IMG/VR virus record: IMGVR_UViG_3300033388_001954
Location: 1 to 49,402 of that record
Length of the DNA stretch: 49,402 nucleotides
From: a virus
Reading direction: 5' to 3' (one strand)
Both the position numbers and the translations under genes were made by a program. The notes below the pieces were generated by a model. The model had not been told where the DNA came from. It did no database searches and was given only the letters and a program-made list of their open reading frames with translations. Of this stretch, positions 33,092 to 40,842 are shown piece by piece. The number at the start of each line of letters is the position of its first letter. The first letter of the stretch is position 1.

Positions 33092-33303
33092 TTACACCTC
33101 TGTAGGCGGTGATACTTTCTCTCTACGCTCTCAGGCGTGCGGCCCAGTATCCTGGCTAACTCCTTTGTGGGTACCTTGCCGTAGTACTTATCCAGGACTC
33201 CCTCATCGGTAGTGCTCCATTTCTTGACGCCCTTATGGGTAGCTACTAGGGCTTCTAGCTCAGGGACGATAACCTCTTGGGGTTTGTTGTGTAATGCGCG
33301 CAT
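33088..33303 (-). CDS. Myb/SANT-like DNA-binding protein (71 aa)
   Basis: Residues 26-70 (Lys-Lys-Trp-Ser-Thr-Thr-Asp-Glu-Gly-Val-Leu ... Glu-Leu-Ala-Arg-Ile-Leu-Gly-Arg-Thr-Pro-Glu-Ser-Val) fit a Myb-like three-helix domain with Trp at the first position. Such domains bind DNA. It could regulate leftward or late transcription. The call rests on motif only. Confidence 0.65.
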   Translation of the reverse strand: MRALHNKPQEVIVPELEALVATHKGVKKWSTTDEGVLDKYYGKVPTKELARILGRTPESVERKYHRLQRCK

Positions 33304-33316
33304 AGTTCCTATGCTC

Positions 33317-34087
33317 CTAATATTTAGTAGTTACTTCTTTCACACCCTTCAGCTTCAGGATACGGGGCTCCCATACGTAGCTACCATCTTGGTAGATCGT
33401 AAACACCACAAAGCCGAAGTCCACATAACCTTCGCATTGTCGCGCCCCGTACTCGGTGGCTGCCGCCTGGAGAGCCGGCAACGTCATGCGCAACTTGGTG
33501 GAGTTACCACTATACTGGAAGAAGTGGACGTGTGACCGGATAAACACATCACAACGGGGCTGCAGCTTCTCGTCTGCCCACACCATGTTCCACAAATCAG
33601 CCTTAGCAGTAGCTGTATGGCGACCGTGGGGTACGGCACTGCCACCCACTTTGTGCTTCACATCAAACTTAACGCCATTAACTTCCAGGAAGAGGTGGTT
33701 CTTGGGGCTACAGCCAAGCTCGCTGGCAATGATGTCCTCATAGTTTTCCTTCTTCCCACTATGATATGGCGTACCATATGACATGCTGTAGTTCTTAGCA
33801 TCCCATACTTTCAGGGCATCCACAGCCATATTAGCCTGCTCAATCTGGGATACTGTAGTAAGCTCCCTGCCTCCGTTTGCTTCACCTCTCCCATCGATTA
33901 GGTCACCGTTAGCTACTACCAGGTGGGGCTTCGGGATATCTGATACTTGGCTAGCATACCAATTCCACATTTCCTTATTGAGCTTACTGGTGGGTAGGTT
34001 ATTATAGTGCCAGCTTGGGTGGGTGAGCCCCGCTACGTGGCCACAGTGGAGGTCCCCTAGCATGATTACTGTTTTGGCTTTAGCCAT
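33317..34087 (-). CDS. Calcineurin-like metallophosphoesterase (256 aa)
   Basis: Metal ligands appear as Gly-Asp-Leu-His-Cys-Gly-His (11-17), Gly-Asp-Leu-Ile-Asp-Gly (61-66), Gly-Thr-Pro-Tyr-His (105-109, in place of the usual Gly-Asn-His-Asp) and a late Ser-His-Val-His-Phe. The fold cleaves phosphodiester or phosphomonoester bonds; phage members may be nucleases or nucleotide phosphatases. The changed third motif is unusual and could alter substrate choice. The ATG overlaps the upstream gene by 8. Confidence 0.8.
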   Translation of the reverse strand: MAKAKTVIMLGDLHCGHVAGLTHPSWHYNNLPTSKLNKEMWNWYASQVSDIPKPHLVVANGDLIDGRGEANGGRELTTVSQIEQANMAVDALKVWDAKNYSMSYGTPYHSGKKENYEDIIASELGCSPKNHLFLEVNGVKFDVKHKVGGSAVPHGRHTATAKADLWNMVWADEKLQPRCDVFIRSHVHFFQYSGNSTKLRMTLPALQAAATEYGARQCEGYVDFGFVVFTIYQDGSYVWEPRILKLKGVKEVTTKY

Positions 34088-34430
34088 TATTAAGCTCCTC
34101 TTTAACTTTGGTTACTGCGCACAGTAGGGTTGACAGGTGGCCTATCTTCCCTGCTATTTCAGACTCTAAGAGTTTTAAGGTTAACATTAGCTCAAGGTTT
34201 TCGTACCCCTTTTTGCTGCACTGGTTACAACAAATGAGTTCAAAGTCACAATCGTTGCATAGGTTGAGGTCTTCTGAATGCAGTAGTGCAATATCATCAA
34301 ATACAACTGACGTTACATTTCCATTCATATCTACGTAACCAAATCTCTCAAGAGTAGTTAGGTTACCATCTTCGTAGAGCAGGTTGCTAACCATATCAGC
34401 TAGCTTAATTAACTTATCTTCACTCATCAT
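34080..34430 (-). CDS. Hypothetical Cys-containing protein (116 aa)
   Basis: Cys-Asn-Asp-Cys-Asp-Phe-Glu-Leu-Ile-Cys-Cys-Asn-Gln-Cys in the middle (about 58-71) forms a probable zinc site between helical ends. The start has two adjacent ATGs (34428 and 34425); the stop overlaps the phosphoesterase start. No family recognised. Confidence 0.6.
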   Translation of the reverse strand: MMSEDKLIKLADMVSNLLYEDGNLTTLERFGYVDMNGNVTSVVFDDIALLHSEDLNLCNDCDFELICCNQCSKKGYENLELMLTLKLLESEIAGKIGHLSTLLCAVTKVKEELNNG

Positions 34431-34659
34431 TACGCTTCTCCCTTACTGCTTCGATTGCATTCTCAAGAAACCCGGTTAACTCCACAGCTGAGCCCATACA
34501 GCAGCTCCAGTCTGGGATGCTGTGAGGATCGACTCCTGCTGCTCTTACTAGGTTGAATACTTTGTCGCGAATCTCAGCGTTATAAGTAACCAACTCATCG
34601 ACAGCAAAGATGCTCCTATCAATAAAGCGATAGTCAGCTGTGGTTAGCTTATCCATCAC
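34420..34659 (-). CDS. Hypothetical protein (79 aa)
   Basis: Contains a Thr-Ala-Asp-Tyr-Arg-Phe-Ile-Asp helix and Asp-Trp-Ser-Cys-Cys-Met-Gly. It overlaps both neighbours by about 10 bases. AGGAG lies before the ATG. No family recognised. Confidence 0.55.
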   Translation of the reverse strand: MMDKLTTADYRFIDRSIFAVDELVTYNAEIRDKVFNLVRAAGVDPHSIPDWSCCMGSAVELTGFLENAIEAVREKRNDE

Positions 34660-34921
34660 TCTTCTCCTGTTTGTAGTTACTATCCTTATCGAATGCTTTC
34701 AGGGTAATGATTAGGCGCTCCCTTATGGTACCATCATCGAAGCTAATCTTGTCATACCCCTCCGGCGTCATTGCTGCTGTGCGGCGCTCGTTATCGTTAA
34801 GCTGCAAGTAGTCGCAAGCGTGGGCTAGGGTGCAGCAGATACGGTAAGTACCCTCCTCGATTACTTCATCGTTATGGCAGTAGGTGGTGAGGAATCCTAT
34901 GTGGTAGTAGTGGTCATCCAT
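34649..34921 (-). CDS. Hypothetical protein (90 aa)
   Basis: His/Tyr-rich start (Asp-Asp-His-Tyr-Tyr-His-Ile-Gly-Phe) and a mixed alpha/beta pattern with a Cys-Cys-Thr-Leu-Ala-His segment. Overlaps both neighbours. GGGAGAAG precedes the ATG. No family recognised. Confidence 0.55.
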   Translation of the reverse strand: MDDHYYHIGFLTTYCHNDEVIEEGTYRICCTLAHACDYLQLNDNERRTAAMTPEGYDKISFDDGTIRERLIITLKAFDKDSNYKQEKSDG

Positions 34922-35297
34922 TACCGGCTTCTCCCATTAGGTTGGTGATGTAGTCTTTCCTGGCTTCTATTGCTGGGTCGAACACTCGCTCTCGGAACTC
35001 TACAGATACCTTATTATCCTTTTTAAGAGCTTCTGCCATACCTTGGAGGCTTTCCTTGATAGATAGCATGGTAGCTAGTAATTGGGCAGCTGTAATGCCA
35101 TGGTCGCAACCTAACACTTCTACTAGCTCAACCCATCCGGCAAGCTCCAGGTTATGGAGGTTGTAGTAGTCGCTATGGGAATGGCTCCAGTGGGGTCCTT
35201 TTACCTCACCCTTTACTTCCTTCTCTTCTACCCAGTTGTAGTGACGGACCTTACAGTCCTTACCGTTGGTTACGAACTCTACTTTATGGTTACTCAT
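34914..35297 (-). CDS. Hypothetical protein (127 aa)
   Basis: N-terminus beta-rich with many His/Tyr (Trp-Ser-His-Ser-His-Ser-Asp-Tyr-Tyr), C-terminus helical. AAGGAGCAGG precedes the ATG. A tandem of short, overlapping genes follows. No family recognised. Confidence 0.55.
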   Translation of the reverse strand: MSNHKVEFVTNGKDCKVRHYNWVEEKEVKGEVKGPHWSHSHSDYYNLHNLELAGWVELVEVLGCDHGITAAQLLATMLSIKESLQGMAEALKKDNKVSVEFRERVFDPAIEARKDYITNLMGEAGNG

Positions 35298-35493
35298 AGT
35301 CCTGCTCCTTCATTATTTTTTTATACCTAGTTAGTAATGCAAGCGTAGGTTCTGTTGAGAGGAGGCTATCTACCTTGTCGCCGGACCTGTATTCCACTCT
35401 CGCCTTCTTGTTGTCCTTATAGATGCTAACAACCAAGTGTGACCGAACACCCGCTAAGCCATCTGGCCCGTCGAATTCAAACATCTTACTCAT
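35290..35493 (-). CDS. Hypothetical protein (67 aa)
   Basis: The ATG at 35493 (AAGGAGG 6 nt upstream) is preferred to the in-frame Met at 35547, which would overlap the previous gene by 60 bases. Contains Phe-Asp-Gly-Pro-Asp-Gly-Leu-Ala-Gly and Arg-Val-Glu-Tyr-Arg-Ser-Gly-Asp; C-terminus helical. No family recognised. Confidence 0.55.
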   Translation of the reverse strand: MSKMFEFDGPDGLAGVRSHLVVSIYKDNKKARVEYRSGDKVDSLLSTEPTLALLTRYKKIMKEQDYE

Positions 35494-35944
35494 TAATAGC
35501 CTCCTTGATGGTATCCACGATCTCGTCAGTGATATCCGTAACGTCAATTACTTTCCCGTTAACGGTAACCGTGATGGTAACCTCCTTCGGCTGCGGGGTG
35601 GGGATGGGTTCGCAGATGCGGTAGGTGATGCCCGGTAGGAGAGCGGCGTCAACGGGCTCCGGCTCCCAGGCTTCAGTACCATTACTCATCCACAAGTATT
35701 CAACGTTCCCAAGTTTCTTAGCTTTTTCAAGCTCCTTCTCCTCCACCTTGGTTAGTAACCCGAAGGCGATGGGCCTTTCTACCTGTGGGGTGGCAGGCCA
35801 GCGGTAGGTGCATGCGTACCAATTGCGGGGGTGGCTCTTAGTGGGCAGCCACTTATCGCAGCGGCCAGCACTCCAGACCTCACACCCTTCTGGTGCAGTC
35901 TCCGGCTTCTCGTCTCCTTTTTCCCAAGTGTGGTAAGTCTTCAT
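35486..35944 (-). CDS. Paralogue 1 of the MKxYHxW family (152 aa)
   Basis: Starts Met-Lys-Thr-Tyr-His-Thr-Trp-Glu-Lys-Gly-Asp-Glu-Lys-Pro, the same opening as genes at 38554-39324 and 47675-48103. A central Arg-Trp-Pro-Ala segment and Glu-Lys-Ala-Lys-Lys-Leu-Gly-Asn-Val-Glu-Tyr are shared with the latter. The DNA for the last motif (35697-35734) is identical over 38 bases to 47847-47884. The start at 35944 is chosen by family alignment and AAGGATA upstream. Function unknown. Confidence 0.6.
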   Translation of the reverse strand: MKTYHTWEKGDEKPETAPEGCEVWSAGRCDKWLPTKSHPRNWYACTYRWPATPQVERPIAFGLLTKVEEKELEKAKKLGNVEYLWMSNGTEAWEPEPVDAALLPGITYRICEPIPTPQPKEVTITVTVNGKVIDVTDITDEIVDTIKEAINE

Positions 35945-36030
35945 AATATTATCCTTTTGTTTCCTTGTTGGGGGTTGTGGCGTGTTCACTAATCATGAAC
36001 ACTATGGATTCATGAATGCTAGCACAGCTG

Positions 36031-36336
36031 CTAACAAAACTCCCTATCGCAACTATCATAGAAGGTGTGATGCTGGTAACTTTCAAATTCATGTACTTTC
36101 AGGTCTGCTGAATTGTAAATTATATTAAGGAACAAACCGATGGTAACATCCGTCCCCCACTCATCTACGATGCCTTCCGACATGGCGATTGGGATCAAAT
36201 CCTCCAGGTCTTTGATCTTATCGCTAGTTTTCAGTAAGAATCTCCAACCGCAGGAGGACTTACCAATGTGGGTATCCTCATCGCTATGGCCACAGTGGCT
36301 GCAGGTATCCGCTTTCAGGTAGTAGTTAGTGGACAT
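36031..36336 (-). CDS. Conserved phage zinc-site protein (101 aa)
   Basis: Met-Ser-Thr-Asn-Tyr-Tyr-Leu-Lys-Ala-Asp-Thr-Cys-Ser-His-Cys-Gly-His-Ser with Gly-Lys-Ser-Ser-Cys-Gly-Trp (28-34) is a pattern I know from a conserved phage protein family of unknown function. Two Cys, two His and a late Cys pair could bind one metal. A helix with Asp/Glu-rich turns follows. Strong GAGGAG lies before the ATG. Confidence 0.65.
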   Translation of the reverse strand: MSTNYYLKADTCSHCGHSDEDTHIGKSSCGWRFLLKTSDKIKDLEDLIPIAMSEGIVDEWGTDVTIGLFLNIIYNSADLKVHEFESYQHHTFYDSCDREFC

Positions 36337-36857
36337 TAGGGGGTCTCCTCGTTTATTGCAGCCAGCGCAGCTGCTAGTTCTCTATTCGCAAACCATGCTA
36401 TCTTTCTCAAGTCTCTCACCTTATCGCTATGACCACAGTTACCTAACCGATAGGTAGCCTTAAAGATGTTGCCTACCGCGAAGTTCATAGCACGATACTC
36501 GATTAAGTCCTGTAACTCAGATGCGTTAGTGGGTAGGGCGTACTGTGATGGGGTACTGCCTCCTGGCTCTTCCTTCCATTTAACGTCAGGGAGCTGCACC
36601 TTTTGGTAGACACCCTCCGTGGTGATGTTAGCTTCAACGAATTCAAGATCATCTAGTACGGAGCGAGGCTTATCATGTGTTAGTATGTAGGCTTCTGCTA
36701 GTTCTGCCACCTTGCCTTCGATAACTTTAACACTACATCCATTATCTTCACTGCTTCCGCAGTATATCCGCAGCGCATCAGGGCAGAGGTGACACCGCAT
36801 ACCACTACACTCACCACCATTATCTACCAACATCTTTGCTGCTGTTAACTTATCCAT
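36336..36857 (-). CDS. DUF3310-like nucleotide-pool protein (173 aa)
   Basis: The C-terminal half, Ile-Glu-Tyr-Arg-Ala-Met-Asn-Phe-Ala-Val-Gly-Asn-Ile-Phe-Lys-Ala-Thr-Tyr-Arg-Leu followed by Asp-Leu-Arg-Lys-Ile-Ala-Trp-Phe, is close to DUF3310 (phage SaV-like nucleotide kinase domain). The N-terminal half is a Cys-rich knuckle (Cys at about 17, 22, 25, 33) joined as an extra module. A role in nucleotide metabolism is possible. The preceding gene is a deoxyribosyltransferase-like protein. Confidence 0.65.
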   Translation of the reverse strand: MDKLTAAKMLVDNGGECSGMRCHLCPDALRIYCGSSEDNGCSVKVIEGKVAELAEAYILTHDKPRSVLDDLEFVEANITTEGVYQKVQLPDVKWKEEPGGSTPSQYALPTNASELQDLIEYRAMNFAVGNIFKATYRLGNCGHSDKVRDLRKIAWFANRELAAALAAINEETP

Positions 36858-37341
36858 TGTTATGATCTCCGGTTAGGCCAGCAAAGGCTGCCGCAAGCCT
36901 TTTATTACCCTTGTCGATCTTGCTGAGGAATCCAACCAGCCAAGCATCCATCTCCATCTCTCTAATAATAATCTCCGTAGCAGTCATGCGATCGGTAGGT
37001 ACTGCCAACCACTGCCCTAGTGGCTTTACGGTAACCCCGCAGCATTCAGCAAACAGGTATTCGCAGTTAGCAATTTCAGAGGTTTCCCATCCAGGTAGCA
37101 AGGCTACGCCATCGCATTCTGGGATGTCTGCTAGGTCGCATAGGAGCTCCCTTCCTAGCTGCATGCCATCGGCGGCAGTGAAGTCATAGCTAGGCCCATG
37201 ATTCCACGCAGCCTTGTTAATTACCTCATGGCCAGCGTCCGTCAATAGGTCTGACGCCTTATTAAAGGCTGCCTGGTTGTTGTTGGCGATACCCTTCATT
37301 GGGCCTGCTAGGTAGATGGTTTTCTTGTCGCTGTCGCTCAT
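36850..37341 (-). CDS. Nucleoside 2-deoxyribosyltransferase-like protein (DUF4406)
   Basis: 163 aa. Thr-Ile-Tyr-Leu-Ala-Gly-Pro-Met-Lys-Gly (8-17), Phe-Asn-Lys-Ala-Ser-Asp-Leu-Leu, and the later Cys-Asp-Gly-Val-Ala-Leu-Leu-Pro-Gly-Trp-Glu-Thr-Ser are standard for the nucleoside 2-deoxyribosyltransferase fold. Members exchange bases on deoxyribosides or bind nucleotides; catalytic Glu appears as the Glu in Trp-Glu-Thr-Ser or the Cys-Glu-Tyr-Leu region. Next to the DUF3310-like gene it suggests a nucleotide-salvage pair. Confidence 0.7.
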   Translation of the reverse strand: MSDSDKKTIYLAGPMKGIANNNQAAFNKASDLLTDAGHEVINKAAWNHGPSYDFTAADGMQLGRELLCDLADIPECDGVALLPGWETSEIANCEYLFAECCGVTVKPLGQWLAVPTDRMTATEIIIREMEMDAWLVGFLSKIDKGNKRLAAAFAGLTGDHNNG

Positions 37342-37853
37342 AGTTTCGCCTCCTCTACGTCCTTTAGTGTTACGTCCTGGGTGGTGTTACCTTCGTCTGA
37401 CATGTCAGACACCTCCACCGCATCGACTGCTTCCTCTAACTTCTTCCACCTCTCCGCTAGTGGGTAAGTATTTAGGACTACCATGTTTTCCATTATGGGG
37501 CCACAGTGTCCTTTCACTTCGTTATCCAATACACCAACACTTTTAGGGATGTGCTCATCCATGCCGCAGCCACCACAGATAGTGCGACTACTGAAGAATG
37601 GGTGGGGTACTTCCTGAGGTACCCTTTCCACACCACCACACCGAAGGCAGCAGGGGATGGTGTCCTTCTCCCACACTGTGGTGATGATACCTTCGCATTC
37701 CCGAAGCCCACACTTCATGCCGCTGTTGTGGGGTACCAGCCTGCGACCACATTGCGGGCAGCAGTAAGGCTCTTCCCTGCGTTGGCGGTTATGGAGCCAT
37801 TGGACTTGGCGGGGAGAGAAGGGGGCTGTTACTGTGGGTTGGTTAGGAGTCAT
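37338..37853 (-). CDS. Multi-zinc-ribbon protein (171 aa)
   Basis: Start at 37853 (GGAGGTAACAGC before the ATG, overlapping the previous stop). Four knuckles are visible: Cys-Cys-Pro-Gln-Cys-Gly, Cys-Gly-Leu-Arg-Glu-Cys, Cys-Cys-Leu-Arg-Cys-Gly and Cys-Gly-Gly-Cys-Gly. An acidic tail of about 40 residues ends the protein. Could bind nucleic acid or RNA polymerase. Unusual for its number of sites. Confidence 0.6.
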   Translation of the reverse strand: MTPNQPTVTAPFSPRQVQWLHNRQRREEPYCCPQCGRRLVPHNSGMKCGLRECEGIITTVWEKDTIPCCLRCGGVERVPQEVPHPFFSSRTICGGCGMDEHIPKSVGVLDNEVKGHCGPIMENMVVLNTYPLAERWKKLEEAVDAVEVSDMSDEGNTTQDVTLKDVEEAKL

Positions 37854-38566
37854 GCTGTTACCTCCAGCTTGTTGTATTGTAATTCTGTGATTGGTGGATA
37901 CCAAACCTCGTGGCGGGTCCTAAGTAAATATAGCAGCCTTCCTTGTTCTAGCAAGTAGGAGTAGGGAAGATTTCTCTTTTTATATTCTTCAATGACCGTC
38001 ATCATGGGGTCCTCTGACCCTAATAAGGCCTTCTCAGCCCCTACTTTGCCGCAACCCATGATGCCCGGTATGTTGTCGCAACCATCACCCATTAGCATCT
38101 GGTGGCAAAGGTTACGAAGAGCTTTAGCTTCGGATACCACACTGTGATGCTCCTTGCGGTAGTCATAGAACTTACAGGGAAGCTGGTGGAGATCCTTATC
38201 AATACAGGCGATGGTAACCTTATAGCCGTAGTTTGCCGCCACAATCGCAACCACATCGTCAGCCTCATAGGTGCGACATACGGTAGTGTTAAAGTTAGCG
38301 GCAATAAACTTCTTAGCTTCGGTAAGGTATTCAGGCTTCTCCTTGTCTTTCCTATTACCTTTATAGGGCTTAGTAACAGCCAGGTGGTTACGGAAGTTGA
38401 AGATACCATCCCAATGTTGGAGGTAACACTTCAGTTCGTCACACCGGGTAGCTAGCCTGATGTTTAGTAATACATTCTGGATATGGGCCCGGCAATCCAA
38501 CCAGGTGCCTTTGTAGCCAGCCATATAGGCGAGGCTATCCAGGTCTGCCAAGGTTATGATTGGCAT
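37850..38566 (-). CDS. 5'-3' exonuclease (FEN-type)
   Basis: 238 aa; the start at 38566 has GGAGGTAGCG and begins Met-Pro-Ile-Ile-Thr-Leu-Ala-Asp-Leu-Asp. Acidic metal ligands appear at Asp8/Asp10, Glu101-Ala-Asp-Asp (101-104), Asp123-Lys-Asp125 and Gly-Asp-Gly-Cys-Asp-Asn (160-165), then the helix-hairpin-helix Gly-Cys-Gly-Lys-Val-Gly-Ala. This matches T4 RNase H/T7 gp6-type enzymes that remove RNA primers and 5' flaps. The Tyr-Lys-Gly-Asn-Arg (68-72) basic motif is present too. Confidence 0.85.
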   Translation of the reverse strand: MPIITLADLDSLAYMAGYKGTWLDCRAHIQNVLLNIRLATRCDELKCYLQHWDGIFNFRNHLAVTKPYKGNRKDKEKPEYLTEAKKFIAANFNTTVCRTYEADDVVAIVAANYGYKVTIACIDKDLHQLPCKFYDYRKEHHSVVSEAKALRNLCHQMLMGDGCDNIPGIMGCGKVGAEKALLGSEDPMMTVIEEYKKRNLPYSYLLEQGRLLYLLRTRHEVWYPPITELQYNKLEVTA

Positions 38567-39324
38567 TTCGCTACCTCCAGGTCGGTTGCTTTGATGCGGC
38601 AATGCTTCCAGGCGTCCCCCCAGCAGATAAATTTCATGATAGAATCAGGATCTACCCCCATAAGTAACTCGTCCTTCCATGGCGTGGAATGAACATCTCG
38701 CACCTCACAAAGGACCCTTCCGCCGGCTTCTACCACCATAGCGTCCGTGATGGTGTTACCTTCTAGGTATTGTGGAGTCCTGTCGGCGATCAATAAAAGC
38801 GAAAGCTTCCATCTGCTGCTACCATTTTCGTCCGTGAGGTCATCCCAGCACCCAGTAGCACACAAGTTCTCTCCTTCTAAGTCCTTAGCTTCAGGTAGTG
38901 CCCCCATAATAGCTTCCAGGTTTTCCAGGGTGTGGTGGTTGGTGGCTTTTTTGTAGTGGTGCAGCTCTTCTGTAACCTCTTTGCGGATCTTGTCTTTCTC
39001 GATTAACTCGTCTTCTAGTCTCTTAATGGTAAGCTGGCATTCTCCAACTTTCTCCAACCAGTTCAGCCCCACATTATGGATTCTGTTACGTAACTCATCA
39101 TTCTCTAGTTGTAGTTCTTCTAGGGCGATAACAGCATTCTTTAGGGTCTCCGTGTTGTCAGTTACTACATAGGGGGGCACGGGCCAGCGCTGCGTGACTT
39201 CATCGTCCCGCTCGATGCTACTATCATCGTCTACCCATTCACCATCATAATGGTACTGAAGTCCGGCTGGGCGGACATTCCCTGGTAACTCATTTCCTGG
39301 GCTCCACATGTGGTAAGCTTTCAT
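38554..39324 (-). CDS. Paralogue 2 of the MKxYHxW family, with coiled coil (256 aa)
   Basis: Starts Met-Lys-Ala-Tyr-His-Met-Trp-Ser-Pro-Gly-Asn-Glu-Leu-Pro. The central region (about 60-130) is a long coiled coil. The C-terminus contains Cys-Trp-Asp-Asp-Leu and Trp-Lys-Leu-Ser-Leu. It is the longest and most changed of three paralogues, and the shared part is limited to the first 15 or so residues and a Trp-Pro segment. AGGAGAGAAG precedes the ATG at 39324. Confidence 0.6.
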   Translation of the reverse strand: MKAYHMWSPGNELPGNVRPAGLQYHYDGEWVDDDSSIERDDEVTQRWPVPPYVVTDNTETLKNAVIALEELQLENDELRNRIHNVGLNWLEKVGECQLTIKRLEDELIEKDKIRKEVTEELHHYKKATNHHTLENLEAIMGALPEAKDLEGENLCATGCWDDLTDENGSSRWKLSLLLIADRTPQYLEGNTITDAMVVEAGGRVLCEVRDVHSTPWKDELLMGVDPDSIMKFICWGDAWKHCRIKATDLEVAKCQS

Positions 39325-39356
39325 AGTCTCTTCTCTCCTGTGGGTCATTGACCCGG

Positions 39357-40676
39357 TTAATAGCAGTCTTTGCTGCCATATTTATGGTTACTGAAATAGC
39401 TGTACTTAGGATAATACCTTAGCACACATTGTCCTTGTGCGCCCCCCCTAACCTTCCCTAATCTTATCCAACAATCAACTGCTTCTCCTTTTTCGATGCT
39501 ATACTGTAGCTCTGGGTTAGCGGCGGGGTCCTCCCTGGTCATCAATAATACTACGTCTGCGTCCTGCTCCAGTGCTCCGCTCTCTCGTAATTGATGGGTT
39601 TGTGGGCCTTTCTCACTTTCTGCTGCTGCCCTGTTAAGCTGACAAAGCACGATACCCACTACTTTTAGCTCGCGGCACAGCTCCTTCATGGCTTTCGACA
39701 TCTCTGCTACTTGCTGCTCTCTCTTTAGGTGGGGGCTATCGCTAGTAATTAGTTGGAGGTAATCTACGAAAAGGTATGAAATGTTATGGTCAGCTTTCCA
39801 GCGCCTGGCTTGTTGGGCTAACTGGGAGAAGCGAATCCCTGGTTGCTGATCAAAGCAGATGGGTAGGCTTGCTATGTGGTTACCTGCTGCGATGACCGCA
39901 TCCTCCCCCAGGTGGTCCCGCAACTGCCTGGTATCAGTCTTCGATAAAGCGCACACGAGCCTATCAACTAGCTGGTCTGCCCCCATTTCTAATGTGAAGT
40001 AGCCGGCTGCCAGGCCCTGGTTAGCTAGCTCGTAAAGCATGCAAGCCGCCAAGGCTGTTTTCCCCATCGAAGGTCTTGCTGCCAATATAACCATGCTGCC
40101 AGGCTCTACGGCACCAGTTAGGGTAGTTATGTCATCATAACCCAAAGTGAGGAATGTGCGGGGCTCCACCAAAATCTTCTTACGCAGCTCCCATGCCTCG
40201 GCTACCGTCATCACAGAGCCTCTCTGCCCATAAGACGCTAGGTTACGGAGTTCGCCTTCAATTGCTGCAGTTACTTCAGATACAGGCTTCTCGGCTTTAT
40301 AGAGGCTAGTATTCGCAACTTCAAACGCCTTAATAAGCTTCCTGCGTGAGTGATAATCTCCCACTTTTTGTAGGTATGTTTCCAAATTTGCCACCGTAGG
40401 CAAGCTATTACGAATTTCCCTGATGACACGCATCCCCTCAAGCGGGTCGGGTAGCTTGTCGGCAATTGATACCAGGTCCACCTCCTTCCATCCAATGGCA
40501 CCTCCCGAAGCCGCTGCTTTATAGATAGCCGCATGCCGTGGGTCCCAAAATGGGTTTTCAGAGCCGAAGGTCGCGTGGACTTTGCTGCCAATCGTCGCTG
40601 GCTCTTGAAGGCAGGCCGCCAACAAAGCCTTCTCGTTTGGTAGGGAGTGGGGTTGTTGTAATTCTTCATGCTTCAC
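39357..40676 (-). CDS. dnaB: Replicative DNA helicase, DnaB-type
   Basis: 439 aa when started at the GTG at 40676. The N-terminal domain opens Pro-His-Ser-Leu-Pro-Asn-Glu-Lys-Ala-Leu-Leu (9-19), as in DnaB. Walker A Arg-Pro-Ser-Met-Gly-Lys-Thr-Ala is at 201-208, Walker B Tyr-Leu-Phe-Val-Asp-Tyr-Leu at 301-307, then Leu-Cys-Gln-Leu-Asn-Arg and Glu-Ser-Gly-Ala-Leu-Glu-Gln-Asp-Ala-Asp. It unwinds DNA at the fork. The longer ATG start (40778) would run through a small Cys-rich gene, so it is rejected, though the start is not certain. Confidence 0.9.
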   Translation of the reverse strand: MKHEELQQPHSLPNEKALLAACLQEPATIGSKVHATFGSENPFWDPRHAAIYKAAASGGAIGWKEVDLVSIADKLPDPLEGMRVIREIRNSLPTVANLETYLQKVGDYHSRRKLIKAFEVANTSLYKAEKPVSEVTAAIEGELRNLASYGQRGSVMTVAEAWELRKKILVEPRTFLTLGYDDITTLTGAVEPGSMVILAARPSMGKTALAACMLYELANQGLAAGYFTLEMGADQLVDRLVCALSKTDTRQLRDHLGEDAVIAAGNHIASLPICFDQQPGIRFSQLAQQARRWKADHNISYLFVDYLQLITSDSPHLKREQQVAEMSKAMKELCRELKVVGIVLCQLNRAAAESEKGPQTHQLRESGALEQDADVVLLMTREDPAANPELQYSIEKGEAVDCWIRLGKVRGGAQGQCVLRYYPKYSYFSNHKYGSKDCY

Positions 40677-40842
40677 TTTTAGTGCCTTTCTTTGGGTGCA
40701 GTAATCTCTTCCCTTTATCACAAGGTCCGCGAGCATGGCTATTGTAGTGATGTTCGCACATATAGGATGCTGACCCATTTTTGTTTGAAACGAACCAGCT
40801 CGCCTCCTTGAAGCACCAGTCGCATTGCGGCGTATTCCTCAT
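40666..40842 (-). CDS. Hidden Cys-rich protein overlapping the helicase start (58 aa)
   Basis: A frame from ATG at 40842 to TGA at 40666 gives 58 residues with Cys-Asp-Trp-Cys (7-10) and Cys-Glu-His-His (29-32) then Cys41, a probable zinc knuckle. The ATG overlaps the previous stop (ATGA). It overlaps the helicase's 5' end by 11 bases. This frame fits the Cys-rich series in this arm better than the helicase's extra N-terminus would. No family recognised. Confidence 0.65.
   Translation of the reverse strand: MRNTPQCDWCFKEASWFVSNKNGSASYMCEHHYNSHARGPCDKGKRLLHPKKGTKSEA

Noticed and set aside
40271-40669. Out-of-frame protein overlapping the helicase start
   Set aside because: The ATG at 40669 overlaps the stop of the hidden 58-aa gene, but the frame has no family pattern and the helicase in another frame is unambiguous across the same bases.
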